29,495 nt of DNA from an uncultured Candidatus Saccharibacteria bacterium (GCA_937976315.1 CALJRR010000047.1:1-29495), one strand, 5' to 3'; positions 1 through 7,478 are shown, counted from the stretch's first letter. A program made the numbers and translations. Notes: generated from the sequence alone by a model not told the origin.

Positions 1-968
1 CTCGGCTCAATCACGGGCGGCACTAACTTTTCAGTCGTCCCCTTAATCGTATATTCCATACTTTTCCCGCTGACGCGCTGAATATTCATCAGGTCAAAAT
101 CAGTCCGATACGCAATTCCCATCAGCTCTTCCTTGCCAATTGGAAAATCGTATTCAATGTCAATCGTTTTTTTACTGTAATGCGCCCTGTCTTCCGCCGG
201 AACATCCAACTCATGAATATTCCTAGGATCTAATCCCAATGCCTCCAAAAACTCGTGCGTCGCCTTAAGTAGTTCATCGAACGCTTCCTGCCAATTTTCT
301 GGATTGACAAAATATTCAATCTCCATTTGCTCAAACTCCCGAGAACGGAAAACAAAATCTCGCGGCGCAATTTCATTACGAAACGCTTTGCCCTGCTGAG
401 CAATTCCAAACGGCAAGTCTGGATAAAAACTATCAACAACGTTCTTAAAATTGGTAAAAATTCCCTGAGCAGTTTCTGGACGAAGATATGCCACGCTGTC
501 TTCACTTTCGGTGGCGCCAACGCTCGTCTTAAACATCATATTAAACGTGCGAGATTTACTCAGTGGATTTCCGTCTGGGCTTTTAATTCCTTTTTCTGCA
601 ATCACTTCATCCATTTGCTCCATCGTCAAGCCGTCAGCGTCAACCCCATTATCTTTAAGGATATGATCCGTACGATAACGCCGATGATTAACCATATCCT
701 CACACAATGGATCAACGAATGTATCAACATGCCCACTTGCCTTCCAGACTTTCGGATTCATCAAAATTGCCGCATCGACGCCATATATATCGTCGCGCTC
801 ATCGACAAACATTCGCCACCACAAATTCATGATGTTTCGCTTCAATTGAACGCCCAGCGGACCGTAATCCCACGTTCCAGACAAACCGCCGTAAACATCA
901 GAACCCTGATAAATAAAACCGCGACGCTTACACAGGCTAATAATATCTTCCATTTTTGCTTGACCCAT
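1..968 (-). CDS. glyS: Glycyl-tRNA synthetase, single-chain type (3' end cut by window)
   Basis: Charges tRNA-Gly with glycine in the cytoplasm. I translated this gene myself because it runs off the window at base 1; 322 codons are visible and the C-terminus is missing. The N-terminus begins MGQAKMEDIISLCKRRGFIY and continues with YGGLSGTWDYGPLGVQLKRN, the signature of the dimeric class II glycyl-tRNA synthetase (one polypeptide, as in archaea, eukaryotes and many bacteria) rather than the alpha/beta enzyme of E. coli. Class II motif 2 is visible as FRNEIAPRDFVFRSREFEQM. The start at 968 is chosen because a GGAGAAAGG Shine-Dalgarno (977-985) sits 8 bases upstream; an in-frame ATG at 998 would lie inside the leader hairpin. 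It follows recO by 75 bases and has its own extended -10 box. Identity is near certain. Confidence 0.95.
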   Translation of the reverse strand, partial: MGQAKMEDIISLCKRRGFIYQGSDVYGGLSGTWDYGPLGVQLKRNIMNLWWRMFVDERDDIYGVDAAILMNPKVWKASGHVDTFVDPLCEDMVNHRRYRTDHILKDNGVDADGLTMEQMDEVIAEKGIKSPDGNPLSKSRTFNMMFKTSVGATESEDSVAYLRPETAQGIFTNFKNVVDSFYPDLPFGIAQQGKAFRNEIAPRDFVFRSREFEQMEIEYFVNPENWQEAFDELLKATHEFLEALGLDPRNIHELDVPAEDRAHYSKKTIDIEYDFPIGKEELMGIAYRTDFDLMNIQRVSGKSMEYTIKGTTEKLVPPVIEP

Positions 969-983
969 CAAAAAAACCTTTCT

Positions 984-1000
984 CCATGTTGGCAACATGG
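984..1000 (-). promoter_or_regulatory. Leader hairpin touching the glyS Shine-Dalgarno
   Basis: A perfect 7-bp inverted repeat, CCATGTT-GCC-AACATGG on the minus strand, lies in the predicted glyS leader. Its last two G residues are the first two of the GGAGAAAGG Shine-Dalgarno (977-985), so folding would partly mask the ribosome site. It lacks a T-run and is too short for a T-box. A translational role is inference. Confidence 0.4.
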
Positions 1001-1020
1001 CGATTCACATTATTTCCTAA

Positions 1021-1029
1021 ATTATACCA
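1021..1029 (-). promoter_or_regulatory. Extended -10 promoter of glyS
   Basis: TGGTATAAT on the minus strand (-10 at 1021-1026). The predicted start of transcription is near 1014, giving a leader of about 45 bases that contains the hairpin and Shine-Dalgarno. No good -35 box is visible, as is usual for extended -10 promoters. Confidence 0.55.
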
Positions 1030-1043
1030 TTTTACTGACAATT

Positions 1044-1724
1044 TTACACTGCCGCGTGTTGCCTGGCGGTCAACCAGCAATCGTTTATAACCTCAGTTAT
1101 TCCGCCGATTTGCGCCACATTCGCGAGTGGTTTTGCCTGGATTAACCTTAACAACTTGATTGCGTCTGCACCCAAATCGCCCTGCTCCGCCAATCTCAAA
1201 CCTTTTTCCGCGCTATCGTACATATATTTTTTATCAGGAAGTAGCGCCGCAGTCGTTACGTCCGTTCGAAGATTCAGTTCATCTCCCAGCAAACTCGCGT
1301 ATTGCAAATAAAACCACGTTTCAATCAATTTTTGGTTTATCGCAGGATTATTCAATTGCTCCAAAACTTGACTCAGTACATAATACCACTCTGGTTCGTC
1401 AATATTTTCGCTCGCTGCAGAGACCAATTTCATCACCGAATATGCAAATTGCATTCGATCATAATCTTCCAAAATATGCCGATAAAAAGCCGACAATCGA
1501 GCGGAAGTTAATAGCCCCAAATCGCCCCGACCAGAACGAATAACCACGTCGCAAATCGCGAATAATTCAATTCCGCCCGCCAATTTACTGCGCTCCCGAC
1601 GCACACCTTTTGCGATTACGCTACGTCGACCTTTTGGCGTTAATAACTGCAAAACTCGATCAGCTTCGGCGTAATTCGTTCGCCTCAGAACAATTGCTTT
1701 TACTCGCTCACTCTGCCCCGTCAT
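1044..1724 (-). CDS. recO: DNA repair protein RecO
   Basis: Recombination mediator that, in the RecFOR pathway, binds DNA and helps load RecA on SSB-coated single strands. The 226-residue protein has the RecO N-terminal OB-fold (VKAIVLRRTNYAEADRVLQL, then LTPKGRRSVIAKGVRR), followed by a helical domain. The family's usual length is about 240-250 residues. The four-cysteine zinc knuckle of many RecO proteins is absent: the only cysteines (FAICDVV, NDCWL) are not arranged as a knuckle. The ATG has a GAGG Shine-Dalgarno 6 bases upstream, within the end of the receiver gene, and the two genes overlap by 17 bases, so they are probably translationally coupled. Glycyl-tRNA synthetase follows. Call made from N-terminal pattern and length. 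Confidence 0.88.
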   Translation of the reverse strand: MTGQSERVKAIVLRRTNYAEADRVLQLLTPKGRRSVIAKGVRRERSKLAGGIELFAICDVVIRSGRGDLGLLTSARLSAFYRHILEDYDRMQFAYSVMKLVSAASENIDEPEWYYVLSQVLEQLNNPAINQKLIETWFYLQYASLLGDELNLRTDVTTAALLPDKKYMYDSAEKGLRLAEQGDLGADAIKLLRLIQAKPLANVAQIGGITEVINDCWLTARQHAAV

Positions 1725-2079
1725 TTAGAACCTCGCGAAAAATCGCCCGCGCCTCATTCGGACGCATCGATGTTTTATTCAAAATCGCCTTCACACCAAG
1801 CGGACGCAAATCGTCCATTTTAACGTCGATATTCGTACAAACCACGATCGGCAAACTCGCCAAATCCGCGTACGATCGCAGCTCATTCAACAGAGCAATC
1901 GCCGTTTCGCCAGCCAACAACATATCCAAAATTAAAGCGTCAGGCTGCCAATCGTCAATAATTTCAATCGCCTGACCACCAGAAACCGCCACTCTACATT
2001 CCGCGCCAACATCCGCGGCAAACTTGCCCAGAATATCCGCCCAATTCTTATCGTCCTCAACGATTAACAGTTTTTTCAT
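1708..2079 (-). CDS. Stand-alone response-regulator receiver protein
   Basis: A single CheY-like receiver domain of 123 residues with no output domain. Visible phosphorylation-site residues are the acidic pair D9/D10 (LLIVEDDKNW), phospho-acceptor D52 (DALILDML), T82 (VVCTN) and K102 (ILNKT), so it should be phosphorylatable. The start codon overlaps the stop of the upstream histidine kinase in an ATGA arrangement, so the two form a cognate pair made from one mRNA. Its own end overlaps recO by 17 bases. With no DNA-binding or enzymatic output it must act by protein contact; the target cannot be read from sequence. Confidence 0.9.
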   Translation of the reverse strand: MKKLLIVEDDKNWADILGKFAADVGAECRVAVSGGQAIEIIDDWQPDALILDMLLAGETAIALLNELRSYADLASLPIVVCTNIDVKMDDLRPLGVKAILNKTSMRPNEARAIFREVLNDGAE

Positions 2080-2792
2080 ATCAAACTCAACTGCCGACTA
2101 ATTGGCATTTCTACATAAAAAGTTAATCCATCACGGTGACGAATCAGACCGATTCGCCCATTCATCGCCCGCGCAAATTGATTCGCCACGTAAATCCCCA
2201 GCCCGCTACTTTCTGGCCTCGTTCGCACAGTTTTTCGCGTTTCCATTTCATCAAGCAAAAGCCGATACTCCTTCAAACTCATCATTGGTCCAAAATCTCG
2301 CACGCTCATTCTCACGGCATCTTTTGTCGCCTTAACCGAAACCTTAATCTCCGAGCCGTCCTCCGTATACGCCAACGCGTTATTCAAAAAATTCGCTAAA
2401 ATTCGCCCCAAAAGTGTTCGGTTCGCTAATATCAATTGACTATTTCTGCCGCTCTTAGGCCAGCTAACCTTTCGTCCATAAAGCATTGCGTTGAACTTCG
2501 TTTCCATCGCTACTTGCTGACATAGAGCCAACGGATTGACCGGTTCAAGCGGAAATAACGACGGTGTTAAATTGGCTGAATTTGCCAAATCAATCGTAAG
2601 TTGCAATGCTTGCTCAGAAGTCCTAATAATTCGCTGCTGAATCTGAGTTTTATCGGCAGAACTGGTTAAATCATCGTCCAACAGTAGCGCCAGTTGCCTA
2701 ATCAAAGCCAGCGGCGTTTTCAGCTCGTGTGCCGCCACCAAAACGCTCGGCAATCCCCCAAAATCAGCATCACTCCACTCTTTACCTGCCAT
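2076..2792 (-). CDS. Soluble histidine kinase without sensor domain
   Basis: Transfers phosphate from ATP via a histidine to a partner receiver, here almost certainly the overlapping receiver gene. The H-box is AAHELKTPLALIRQL with H22. The ATP-binding domain shows an N-box (RILANFLNNALAYTEDG, N134 and N138), a G1 box (VRDFGP, D166/G168) and a G2 box (SSGLGIYVANQFARAM). All catalytic landmarks are present. Only 21 residues precede the histidine and there is no membrane segment, PAS, GAF or HAMP domain, which is unusual for a kinase of 238 residues. The ATG lies 8 bases after an extended -10 (TGCTATACT), predicting a leaderless mRNA that starts the kinase-receiver-recO series. Signal input must come from another protein or the short N-terminus. 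Confidence 0.9.
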   Translation of the reverse strand: MAGKEWSDADFGGLPSVLVAAHELKTPLALIRQLALLLDDDLTSSADKTQIQQRIIRTSEQALQLTIDLANSANLTPSLFPLEPVNPLALCQQVAMETKFNAMLYGRKVSWPKSGRNSQLILANRTLLGRILANFLNNALAYTEDGSEIKVSVKATKDAVRMSVRDFGPMMSLKEYRLLLDEMETRKTVRTRPESSGLGIYVANQFARAMNGRIGLIRHRDGLTFYVEMPISRQLSLI

Positions 2793-2800
2793 ACAATTCT

Positions 2801-2809
2801 AGTATAGCA
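2801..2809 (-). promoter_or_regulatory. Extended -10 promoter of kinase-receiver-recO series (leaderless)
   Basis: TGCTATACT on the minus strand, with the -10 at 2801-2806. It ends 8 bases before the kinase ATG at 2792, leaving no room for a Shine-Dalgarno if transcription starts at the usual distance. Confidence 0.6.
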
Positions 2810-2827
2810 AATATGTGCTGGGTTTTT

Positions 2828-3487
2828 CTATTCAGAGATTTTTACAGTGCTCAATATAGTCTGGAAATCTGGCTTAAACGTATCCGCGTCAGTTGAAAAA
2901 CGAATAGTTTTATCGCGAACTTTCATCAAAACCACAGAGCCGCGCAATTCTTTCTCAAACGTACCGTCAATCCGAGTTGCTGAAATTCCGTTAAACTCAG
3001 TACTGCTTGAGGTCAATTCACCTTTCTTTAGTCGTGATTGATAGTCATTCAGTACTGTATCCATATTCTTGTTGATAATCTCTAGCCTCAGCGCAAACCG
3101 ACTATTTTTATTAGTTGTCGAAGGAACTGAAACTGGATGAAGATAAGCTTTGTAATCACCCCTGTCGCTGCCGTCATTCCCTACATATACACTCCAAGTC
3201 TTTGGATACATGAACGACACTCGACCATATTCAGCAGGACCGACAAATTCAATACGCGGGTTTTTTGCTTCTTCAGAAAATTTCTTCTGGTCTGATTCGG
3301 CTTGTTCGCTCTTCCCCTTAGCGACTTCAACCGCAACTTTGCTGTCAACACTACTTTTTTCTCGGGAGTATTGCATGTACGCCCAAATCGCCAAAGATCC
3401 AGCAATCAAAAACAATATCAGACAGCCGATTGTGCCGACCATCCAGCCATTAACTGAGCCACGCTCACTCTTATCTCTCGTAATCAT
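2828..3487 (-). CDS. Membrane-anchored protein of unknown function (PsbP/Mog1-like fold possible)
   Basis: I do not recognise a named family. The 219-residue protein has a short positively charged start, one hydrophobic segment at about residues 14-38 (WMVGTIGCLILFLIAGSLAI), a charged linker rich in K, E and S, and an extracellular domain from about residue 70. That domain contains YGRVSFMYPKTWSVYVGNDG and ends in alternating strand-like segments (VVLMKVRDKTIRFSTDAD). The YPKTW phrase followed by strands resembles PsbP/Mog1-type small domains, but this is a weak comparison. The start is leaderless: ATG is 6 bases after TATACT. It lies between xseB and the kinase with its own promoter. Confidence 0.75.
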   Translation of the reverse strand: MITRDKSERGSVNGWMVGTIGCLILFLIAGSLAIWAYMQYSREKSSVDSKVAVEVAKGKSEQAESDQKKFSEEAKNPRIEFVGPAEYGRVSFMYPKTWSVYVGNDGSDRGDYKAYLHPVSVPSTTNKNSRFALRLEIINKNMDTVLNDYQSRLKKGELTSSSTEFNGISATRIDGTFEKELRGSVVLMKVRDKTIRFSTDADTFKPDFQTILSTVKISE

Positions 3488-3493
3488 AATTAG

Positions 3494-3522
3494 AGTATAG
3501 CTTATGCTTTAATTGATGTAAA
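3494..3522 (-). promoter_or_regulatory. Promoter of the 219-residue membrane protein (leaderless)
   Basis: Minus-strand TTTACA (3517-3522), 17-base spacer, TATACT (3494-3499). The ATG at 3487 is 6 bases from the -10 box, so the transcript should start at or within a base or two of the start codon. Confidence 0.65.
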
Positions 3523-3526
3523 GATC

Positions 3527-3727
3527 TTACTCAGCGTTAAAATCCTCGCTAAGAACCTCGATATCATGTCGCATATCTTCCAGCGTGGCAGTAATTTTTT
3601 TTGATAATTCTCTCGCTTCAATAAATCTCTGTTTCGCCTCATCCAGATTAAAATCATCGCCTTGAAACCACGCGATTCGCTCGTTCAATTCAGCCATCAT
3701 CTGCTCAATTGTCATATCGTTGTTCAC
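3527..3727 (-). CDS. xseB: Exodeoxyribonuclease VII small subunit
   Basis: Small helical subunit that binds XseA to form exodeoxyribonuclease VII, which degrades single-stranded DNA in both directions. The core reads MTIEQMMAELNERIAWFQGD then LDEAKQRFIEARELSKKITA, matching the family's short coiled hairpin. Start choice is uncertain. The GTG at 3727 has a GAGGA Shine-Dalgarno 9 bases upstream (3737-3741). The TTG at 3736 lies too close to that site, and the ATG at 3715 has no site. All three lie within the last bases of xseA, so the two genes overlap and are coupled. Confidence 0.9.
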   Translation of the reverse strand: MNNDMTIEQMMAELNERIAWFQGDDFNLDEAKQRFIEARELSKKITATLEDMRHDIEVLSEDFNAE

Positions 3728-4805
3728 TATTCTCAATCCTCGCTTTCATAATTATATCTTTTGTTGTAATCTCTACAATATTACCAATCTGTAAATCACC
3801 CTTGATCATCGCATAACCACGACGCAGCGCCATTTCCGGATCATACTCAGCGATGACTTTTTGTTGCGACAATGTTGCATTTACAGCCGCATCCACACGA
3901 CTTGACCACTGTTTTAGCGCTTCTTTTTGCAACATTGTTGCATTAAGCGATTGCTCTTCGATAGCTCTACAAATTGAATCTTTCGCGTCAATTAGCCTGT
4001 AATGCAAATGTCGAATCACTTCTCGCTTGTCAGGAAACAGCAATTGTGCGGCGTTACTCGGCGTAGCTGCACGAACATCCGCCGCCAAATCGCACAAACT
4101 CTCATCAATCTCATGACCAATTCCAGTCATTGTTGGAATACGGCTGCTCGCCACCGCTCGCACCAGTTTTTCATCGTTAAAACTCGCCAAATCTTCCGCA
4201 CTGCCACCGCCACGAATCAAAACAATCACATCTGGAGATTCTGGCATTTGATTAAAATATGAGATTGCTCGCACAGCTTGATCCGCAGCATTCACGCCCT
4301 GTACATTAACATCGGCGACTACGAATTTAACGCCGCCCCAACGCTCACTGGAAATCTTCATAAAGTCCGCATATCCTGCTGCTTTCGTACTGGAAATAAC
4401 AGCCACTCGCTGAGGATATTGCGGTAATGAGCGCTTTCTTTCAGAACTAAACAAACCCTCGACTGTCAATTTTTGCTTCAAAAGCTCAAAACTTCGCTTC
4501 AAACTTCCCTTGCCTAATGGGCGAATCTCTTGAACGTTCAGACTAAAGGCGCCATTATCCCTAAGCGCCGGCATTGCTCGAACGACAACTTTCATTCCAT
4601 CTTCAATTGGCGTGCGTAAATTGCTAAAACCAACAAAACACCGAACCAGCCCATCGTCATCTTTCAGATCAAAAAAAGCGTATTTCGGAGGATAAGACTT
4701 GAAGCTGGAAACCTCACCCTCAACTTCAACCATTCCAGCAAAAGCCACGTCAAAAGTTTGATTGACAACTGCTATGAAATTGCTAACACTAAACCTGGGA
4801 ATCAT
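3705..4805 (-). CDS. xseA: Exodeoxyribonuclease VII large subunit
   Basis: Catalytic and DNA-binding subunit of exodeoxyribonuclease VII. The N-terminal OB-fold is visible (VEVEGEVSSFKSYPPKYAFF, about residues 25-100), followed by the nuclease core with VAVISSTKAAGYADFMKISS, VIVLIRGGGSAEDLASFNDE and GIGHEIDESLCDLAADVRAA, the conserved family blocks. The protein is 366 residues against about 400-460 in many bacteria; the shortening is in the C-terminal coiled coil and tail. The start overlaps the end of the flippase-like gene by 17 bases and its end overlaps xseB, so the three genes form one transcription unit. Confidence 0.95.
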   Translation of the reverse strand: MIPRFSVSNFIAVVNQTFDVAFAGMVEVEGEVSSFKSYPPKYAFFDLKDDDGLVRCFVGFSNLRTPIEDGMKVVVRAMPALRDNGAFSLNVQEIRPLGKGSLKRSFELLKQKLTVEGLFSSERKRSLPQYPQRVAVISSTKAAGYADFMKISSERWGGVKFVVADVNVQGVNAADQAVRAISYFNQMPESPDVIVLIRGGGSAEDLASFNDEKLVRAVASSRIPTMTGIGHEIDESLCDLAADVRAATPSNAAQLLFPDKREVIRHLHYRLIDAKDSICRAIEEQSLNATMLQKEALKQWSSRVDAAVNATLSQQKVIAEYDPEMALRRGYAMIKGDLQIGNIVEITTKDIIMKARIENSEQRYDN

Positions 4806-5856
4806 CTGGCTTGCCGTATTTAATCAGTGCGTGTTGATAGAAAATATAGCCAAAGATAATCGTACCAGTAAGTAAAATTGCTCGCGTCAGAATTATTCCA
4901 GCAATCGCCAAATCTGGCGGAGTACCTGCCATACTTAAGAAAATAATCATAATAGTTTCATAAACGCCGGTTCCTCCGGGAGTAAACACGACAATCGCTG
5001 CCAATCCCGCCACGCCGTATCCAACCATCAAAATCGCCGGATTAACAAAAACACCCAGCGACAAAAACGCCACAGCAAACATCGCCACGTCAAAAACAGT
5101 GTAGACAGCTCCCCAAATCATCGGTTTTATTAGAAGTTTCGGATGATTGGACAAATCTTGAAAATCGTCCTGCATATCAACAAAAAACTCTTCGACTTTC
5201 TTCGACTTCATCACTCGTCGCTTCTTACCTAAGGTTGCAATTTTTACCAATGTATTGATGAATTTGGACAATTTAGCGGCAGTCATTTGCATACGCCGCT
5301 TTGACGAAAATACGAAAATCAGACCAAACGTCAGTGCCAAAACCACGATAATCAGCAAAAAGCTAGCGGCAACGATATAGCGATTAACCTTACCGTCAAT
5401 AGCCAATGCCAACACAGCAATCACCAACAAAACCAAAAGCGACAAAAATCCCGTAACGTAACGAATCACCTGCGCAAATGTCGAACGCGCCGAACTCACG
5501 CCAAGTTTATGCATTCGCCACGTCGTATACGAAATACCGCTAACTCCGCCCGACGGGAAAATATGATTGACCAAATTAAGCTCCAGCGCAATCCTCGTCT
5601 GCTCCAGCCTGGAAATATGATGGATCAGATTCTTCTCTCTTAAATACGAAAAAATCATCTCGCCACCAGCGAAGTACACGATAATCTGAAACGGCAATAA
5701 CAAAAACAATAGCCATAAATCCGCGTGCAAAAACAGATTCCACGCCTTCACGAGCTCGTGCCGAGATAGAAAAATTATTATTGCCAAAACCGCCAACGTC
5801 AAAACGCTCATAATGGCTCGTGGCGATTTCAACAGTTGCAACACCTTCGGTAACAT
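4789..5856 (-). CDS. Flippase-like integral membrane protein (LPG synthase TM-region family)
   Basis: A protein of about 355 residues with eight or so hydrophobic segments, matching the YbhN/AglD/UPF0104 family that resembles the membrane half of lysyl-phosphatidylglycerol synthases (PF03706). The loop NHIFPSGGVSGISYTTWRMH and the later GVAGLAAIVVFTPGGTGVYE are typical of that family. Its members are linked to lipid or glycolipid translocation, but no substrate can be read here. The open frame begins with an ATG at 5865, but that ATG lies inside a TATAAT box (5864-5869). Met4, at 5856, is 7 bases after the box and is the better start, giving a leaderless mRNA. It heads the flippase-xseA-xseB unit and is divergent from the methyltransferase. 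Confidence 0.85.
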   Translation of the reverse strand: MLPKVLQLLKSPRAIMSVLTLAVLAIIIFLSRHELVKAWNLFLHADLWLLFLLLPFQIIVYFAGGEMIFSYLREKNLIHHISRLEQTRIALELNLVNHIFPSGGVSGISYTTWRMHKLGVSSARSTFAQVIRYVTGFLSLLVLLVIAVLALAIDGKVNRYIVAASFLLIIVVLALTFGLIFVFSSKRRMQMTAAKLSKFINTLVKIATLGKKRRVMKSKKVEEFFVDMQDDFQDLSNHPKLLIKPMIWGAVYTVFDVAMFAVAFLSLGVFVNPAILMVGYGVAGLAAIVVFTPGGTGVYETIMIIFLSMAGTPPDLAIAGIILTRAILLTGTIIFGYIFYQHALIKYGKPDDSQV

Positions 5857-5863
5857 AACCTTC

Positions 5864-5872
5864 ATTATACCA
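5864..5872 (-). promoter_or_regulatory. Extended -10 promoter of flippase-xseAB (leaderless)
   Basis: TGGTATAAT on the minus strand with -10 at 5864-5869. The upstream ATG at 5863-5865 overlaps the -10 itself, so translation probably begins at the ATG at 5854-5856, 7 bases downstream. It faces the plus-strand promoter 14 bases away. Confidence 0.65.
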
Positions 5873-5879
5873 CGATAAA

Positions 5880-5888
5880 TGTTATAAT
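5880..5888 (+). promoter_or_regulatory. Extended -10 promoter of the Trm11-like gene (leaderless)
   Basis: TGTTATAAT on the plus strand with -10 at 5883-5888; the ATG at 5895 starts 6 bases later. A weak -35 (TTCATT, 5861-5866) lies over the opposing -10. The two divergent promoters therefore overlap and should compete for polymerase. Confidence 0.65.
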
Positions 5889-5894
5889 TACGAT

Positions 5895-7088
5895 ATGTTT
5901 ATAGCTATTCTTGGCCGTCAACCAGAAATCTCTATCGCTGAATTAGAGGCGGTTTACGGTACTCAAAATGTCCAAAAAATCTCCAATCAAGCCGCCACGG
6001 TTAATTGCGACAATTTTTCAATTGACAACCTCGGTGGAACGATTAAATGCGGACAAGTCATCACGAAAATAAAGTCGCAAAAATCAGACCGCAATACCCT
6101 GCTTCAAGCCTCAAAAATTATTGTTGAAAAATACACGAAAAAACTTTCACATAGCCAGAAAAAAATAACACTTGGAATAAGTTTTTATGGTAATAAAACA
6201 GATCCGAGAAACGTCCAAAAAATCGGGATCATCTTAAAAAACAACTTGAAAAAATCTGGCATTAGTTTGCGTCTAATTCCTAATAAAACCGCCGCGTTGT
6301 CCACTGCAACCTCTCACAACAATAAACTCGGCAGGTCTGAGGCGAAAATTGAAATTATCATAGCTAAGAACGTGTACGGAGATTTGATAATCGCTGAAAG
6401 TCGTGGCGCTCAAAATATCAATTCGTATACTCAGCGCGACCGTGGACGACCAAAGCGCGATGCCTTCGTGGGAATGCTTCCGCCTAAACTTGCACAGATT
6501 ATGATTAACCTATCTGGCGCAAAACCTAACGATTACCTTTGGGATCCGTTTTGTGGCACAGGAACGGTATTACAAGAAGCTGCACTTATCGGCGTGAATG
6601 CTTATGGCAGCGATTTGAGCGATAAGATGATATCTTACACAACCGAAAATATGAGCTGGGTGGAAAAAACTTTTTCGACAAACACTTTCTGGCAAGCGCA
6701 TCAGGCCGACGCTACCTCTGTAAAATTGACAAATGAGCAGAAGGAGCGGATTTCTCGCGTTGTTTGCGAAACATATTTAGGTCAGCCGTTTTCTGCGCCG
6801 CCTAGCCCAGAAAAACTTCACGAAGTAGTCGGAAATTGTAATCACATAATTAGCGATTTTCTACAAAATATCCATTCGCAAATCCGCCCAGACACGACGC
6901 TTTGCATAGCCGTTCCAGCGTGGCAAAATCGCGAAGGTAAATTCACTCATTTGCCTCTGATAAAAAATCTTAAAAAACTTGGATATCAGCAAATTATCGA
7001 TAAAAACCTCTTATATTACCGTGAAGATCAAGTTGTCGCCAGAGAAATATTGGTATTAAAACTCGCAGATATAGCCAAAACCGCTTGA
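5895..7088 (+). CDS. Trm11/TRMG10-like RNA methyltransferase
   Basis: Probably an S-adenosylmethionine-dependent methyltransferase acting on tRNA guanosine, by resemblance to the Trm11/TRMG10 (COG1041) group. The N-terminal half (about residues 1-170) is in the position of the THUMP/ferredoxin-like RNA-binding region. The Rossmann catalytic domain starts with RDAFVGMLPPKLAQIMINLS and the SAM-binding motif LWDPFCGTGTVLQEAALIG (about residues 213-231), followed by AYGSDLSDKM. The catalytic motif IV, normally [DN]PP[YF], is not seen; at its expected place is VVCETYLGQPF. This may be a subfamily variant or a sign of altered chemistry. It is one of three plus-strand genes, with a leaderless start, and the rpmA promoter overlaps its stop codon. 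Confidence 0.78.
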   Translation: MFIAILGRQPEISIAELEAVYGTQNVQKISNQAATVNCDNFSIDNLGGTIKCGQVITKIKSQKSDRNTLLQASKIIVEKYTKKLSHSQKKITLGISFYGNKTDPRNVQKIGIILKNNLKKSGISLRLIPNKTAALSTATSHNNKLGRSEAKIEIIIAKNVYGDLIIAESRGAQNINSYTQRDRGRPKRDAFVGMLPPKLAQIMINLSGAKPNDYLWDPFCGTGTVLQEAALIGVNAYGSDLSDKMISYTTENMSWVEKTFSTNTFWQAHQADATSVKLTNEQKERISRVVCETYLGQPFSAPPSPEKLHEVVGNCNHIISDFLQNIHSQIRPDTTLCIAVPAWQNREGKFTHLPLIKNLKKLGYQQIIDKNLLYYREDQVVAREILVLKLADIAKTA

Positions 7089-7113
7089 CAACTGGCTTTA
7101 TTTTCGATAAACT
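7085..7113 (+). promoter_or_regulatory. Sigma-70-type promoter of rpmA
   Basis: TTGACA (7085-7090), 17-base spacer, TAAACT (7108-7113). The -35 box contains the TGA stop of the upstream methyltransferase gene. Transcription should start near 7120, giving a leader of about 30 bases with an AGGAG Shine-Dalgarno 6 bases before the rpmA ATG. Confidence 0.75.
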
Positions 7114-7151
7114 AGAACAGATTGTTTTATAGAAACTATAAGGAGTAAAGA

Positions 7152-7424
7152 ATGTCAAAGGTTAAAGCTGGTGGTTCTAGTAAGAATATCCACAACAATG
7201 CCGGTCAACGTCTTGGCGTTAAGCGATTTGGCGGCCAAAAAGTTTCCGCTGGAGAAGTTTTAGTTCGCCAAACTGGCGCTACAAAGATCGCTGGTGACGG
7301 CACATACATTAGCCGTAATTTTACTATTCATGCTGCAAAAGACGGCGTGGTTGGCTTTAAGTCGGTTAAGAAAACCAAGTTTACTGGCAAATCAGAACGC
7401 CGAACGCAAGTTGTCGTTCTTTAA
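7152..7424 (+). CDS. rpmA: 50S ribosomal protein bL27
   Basis: Component of the large ribosomal subunit whose N-terminus reaches towards the peptidyl transferase centre. The 90-residue protein begins MSKVKAGGSSKNIHNNAGQR and contains LGVKRFGGQKVSAGEVLVRQ, the unmistakable family signature, then a C-terminal strand region. The N-terminus has no long extension of the Firmicutes kind that needs cleavage. It is unusual in standing without rplU (bL21) next to it. Start is supported by AGGAG 6 bases before ATG and by a consensus promoter; the gene ends at a strong terminator, so it is probably a single-gene transcript with high output. Confidence 0.97.
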   Translation: MSKVKAGGSSKNIHNNAGQRLGVKRFGGQKVSAGEVLVRQTGATKIAGDGTYISRNFTIHAAKDGVVGFKSVKKTKFTGKSERRTQVVVL

Positions 7425-7443
7425 TTGGTAAAAACTTTTTATT

Positions 7444-7474
7444 AAAATAACTCCGGTCAATACGGAGTTATTTT
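7444..7474. terminator. Bidirectional intrinsic terminator between rpmA and the converging orphan gene
   Basis: A 10-bp perfect stem AATAACTCCG / CGGAGTTATT with a 7-base loop; adjacent A and T residues can extend it to 12 bp. It is flanked by A-rich sequence on the left and T-rich on the right, so it can stop transcripts from both sides. It ends 5 bases before the stop codon of the converging gene. Confidence 0.85.
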
Positions 7475-7478
7475 ATTA

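Noticed and set aside
984..1000. T-box or other riboswitch before glyS
   Set aside because: The leader is only about 45 bases with one small hairpin and no antiterminator, specifier loop or T-box sequence.
327..1145. 272-codon plus-strand open frame over glyS and recO
   Set aside because: It is opposite two well-supported genes, has no recognisable domain and unusual composition; a shadow frame.
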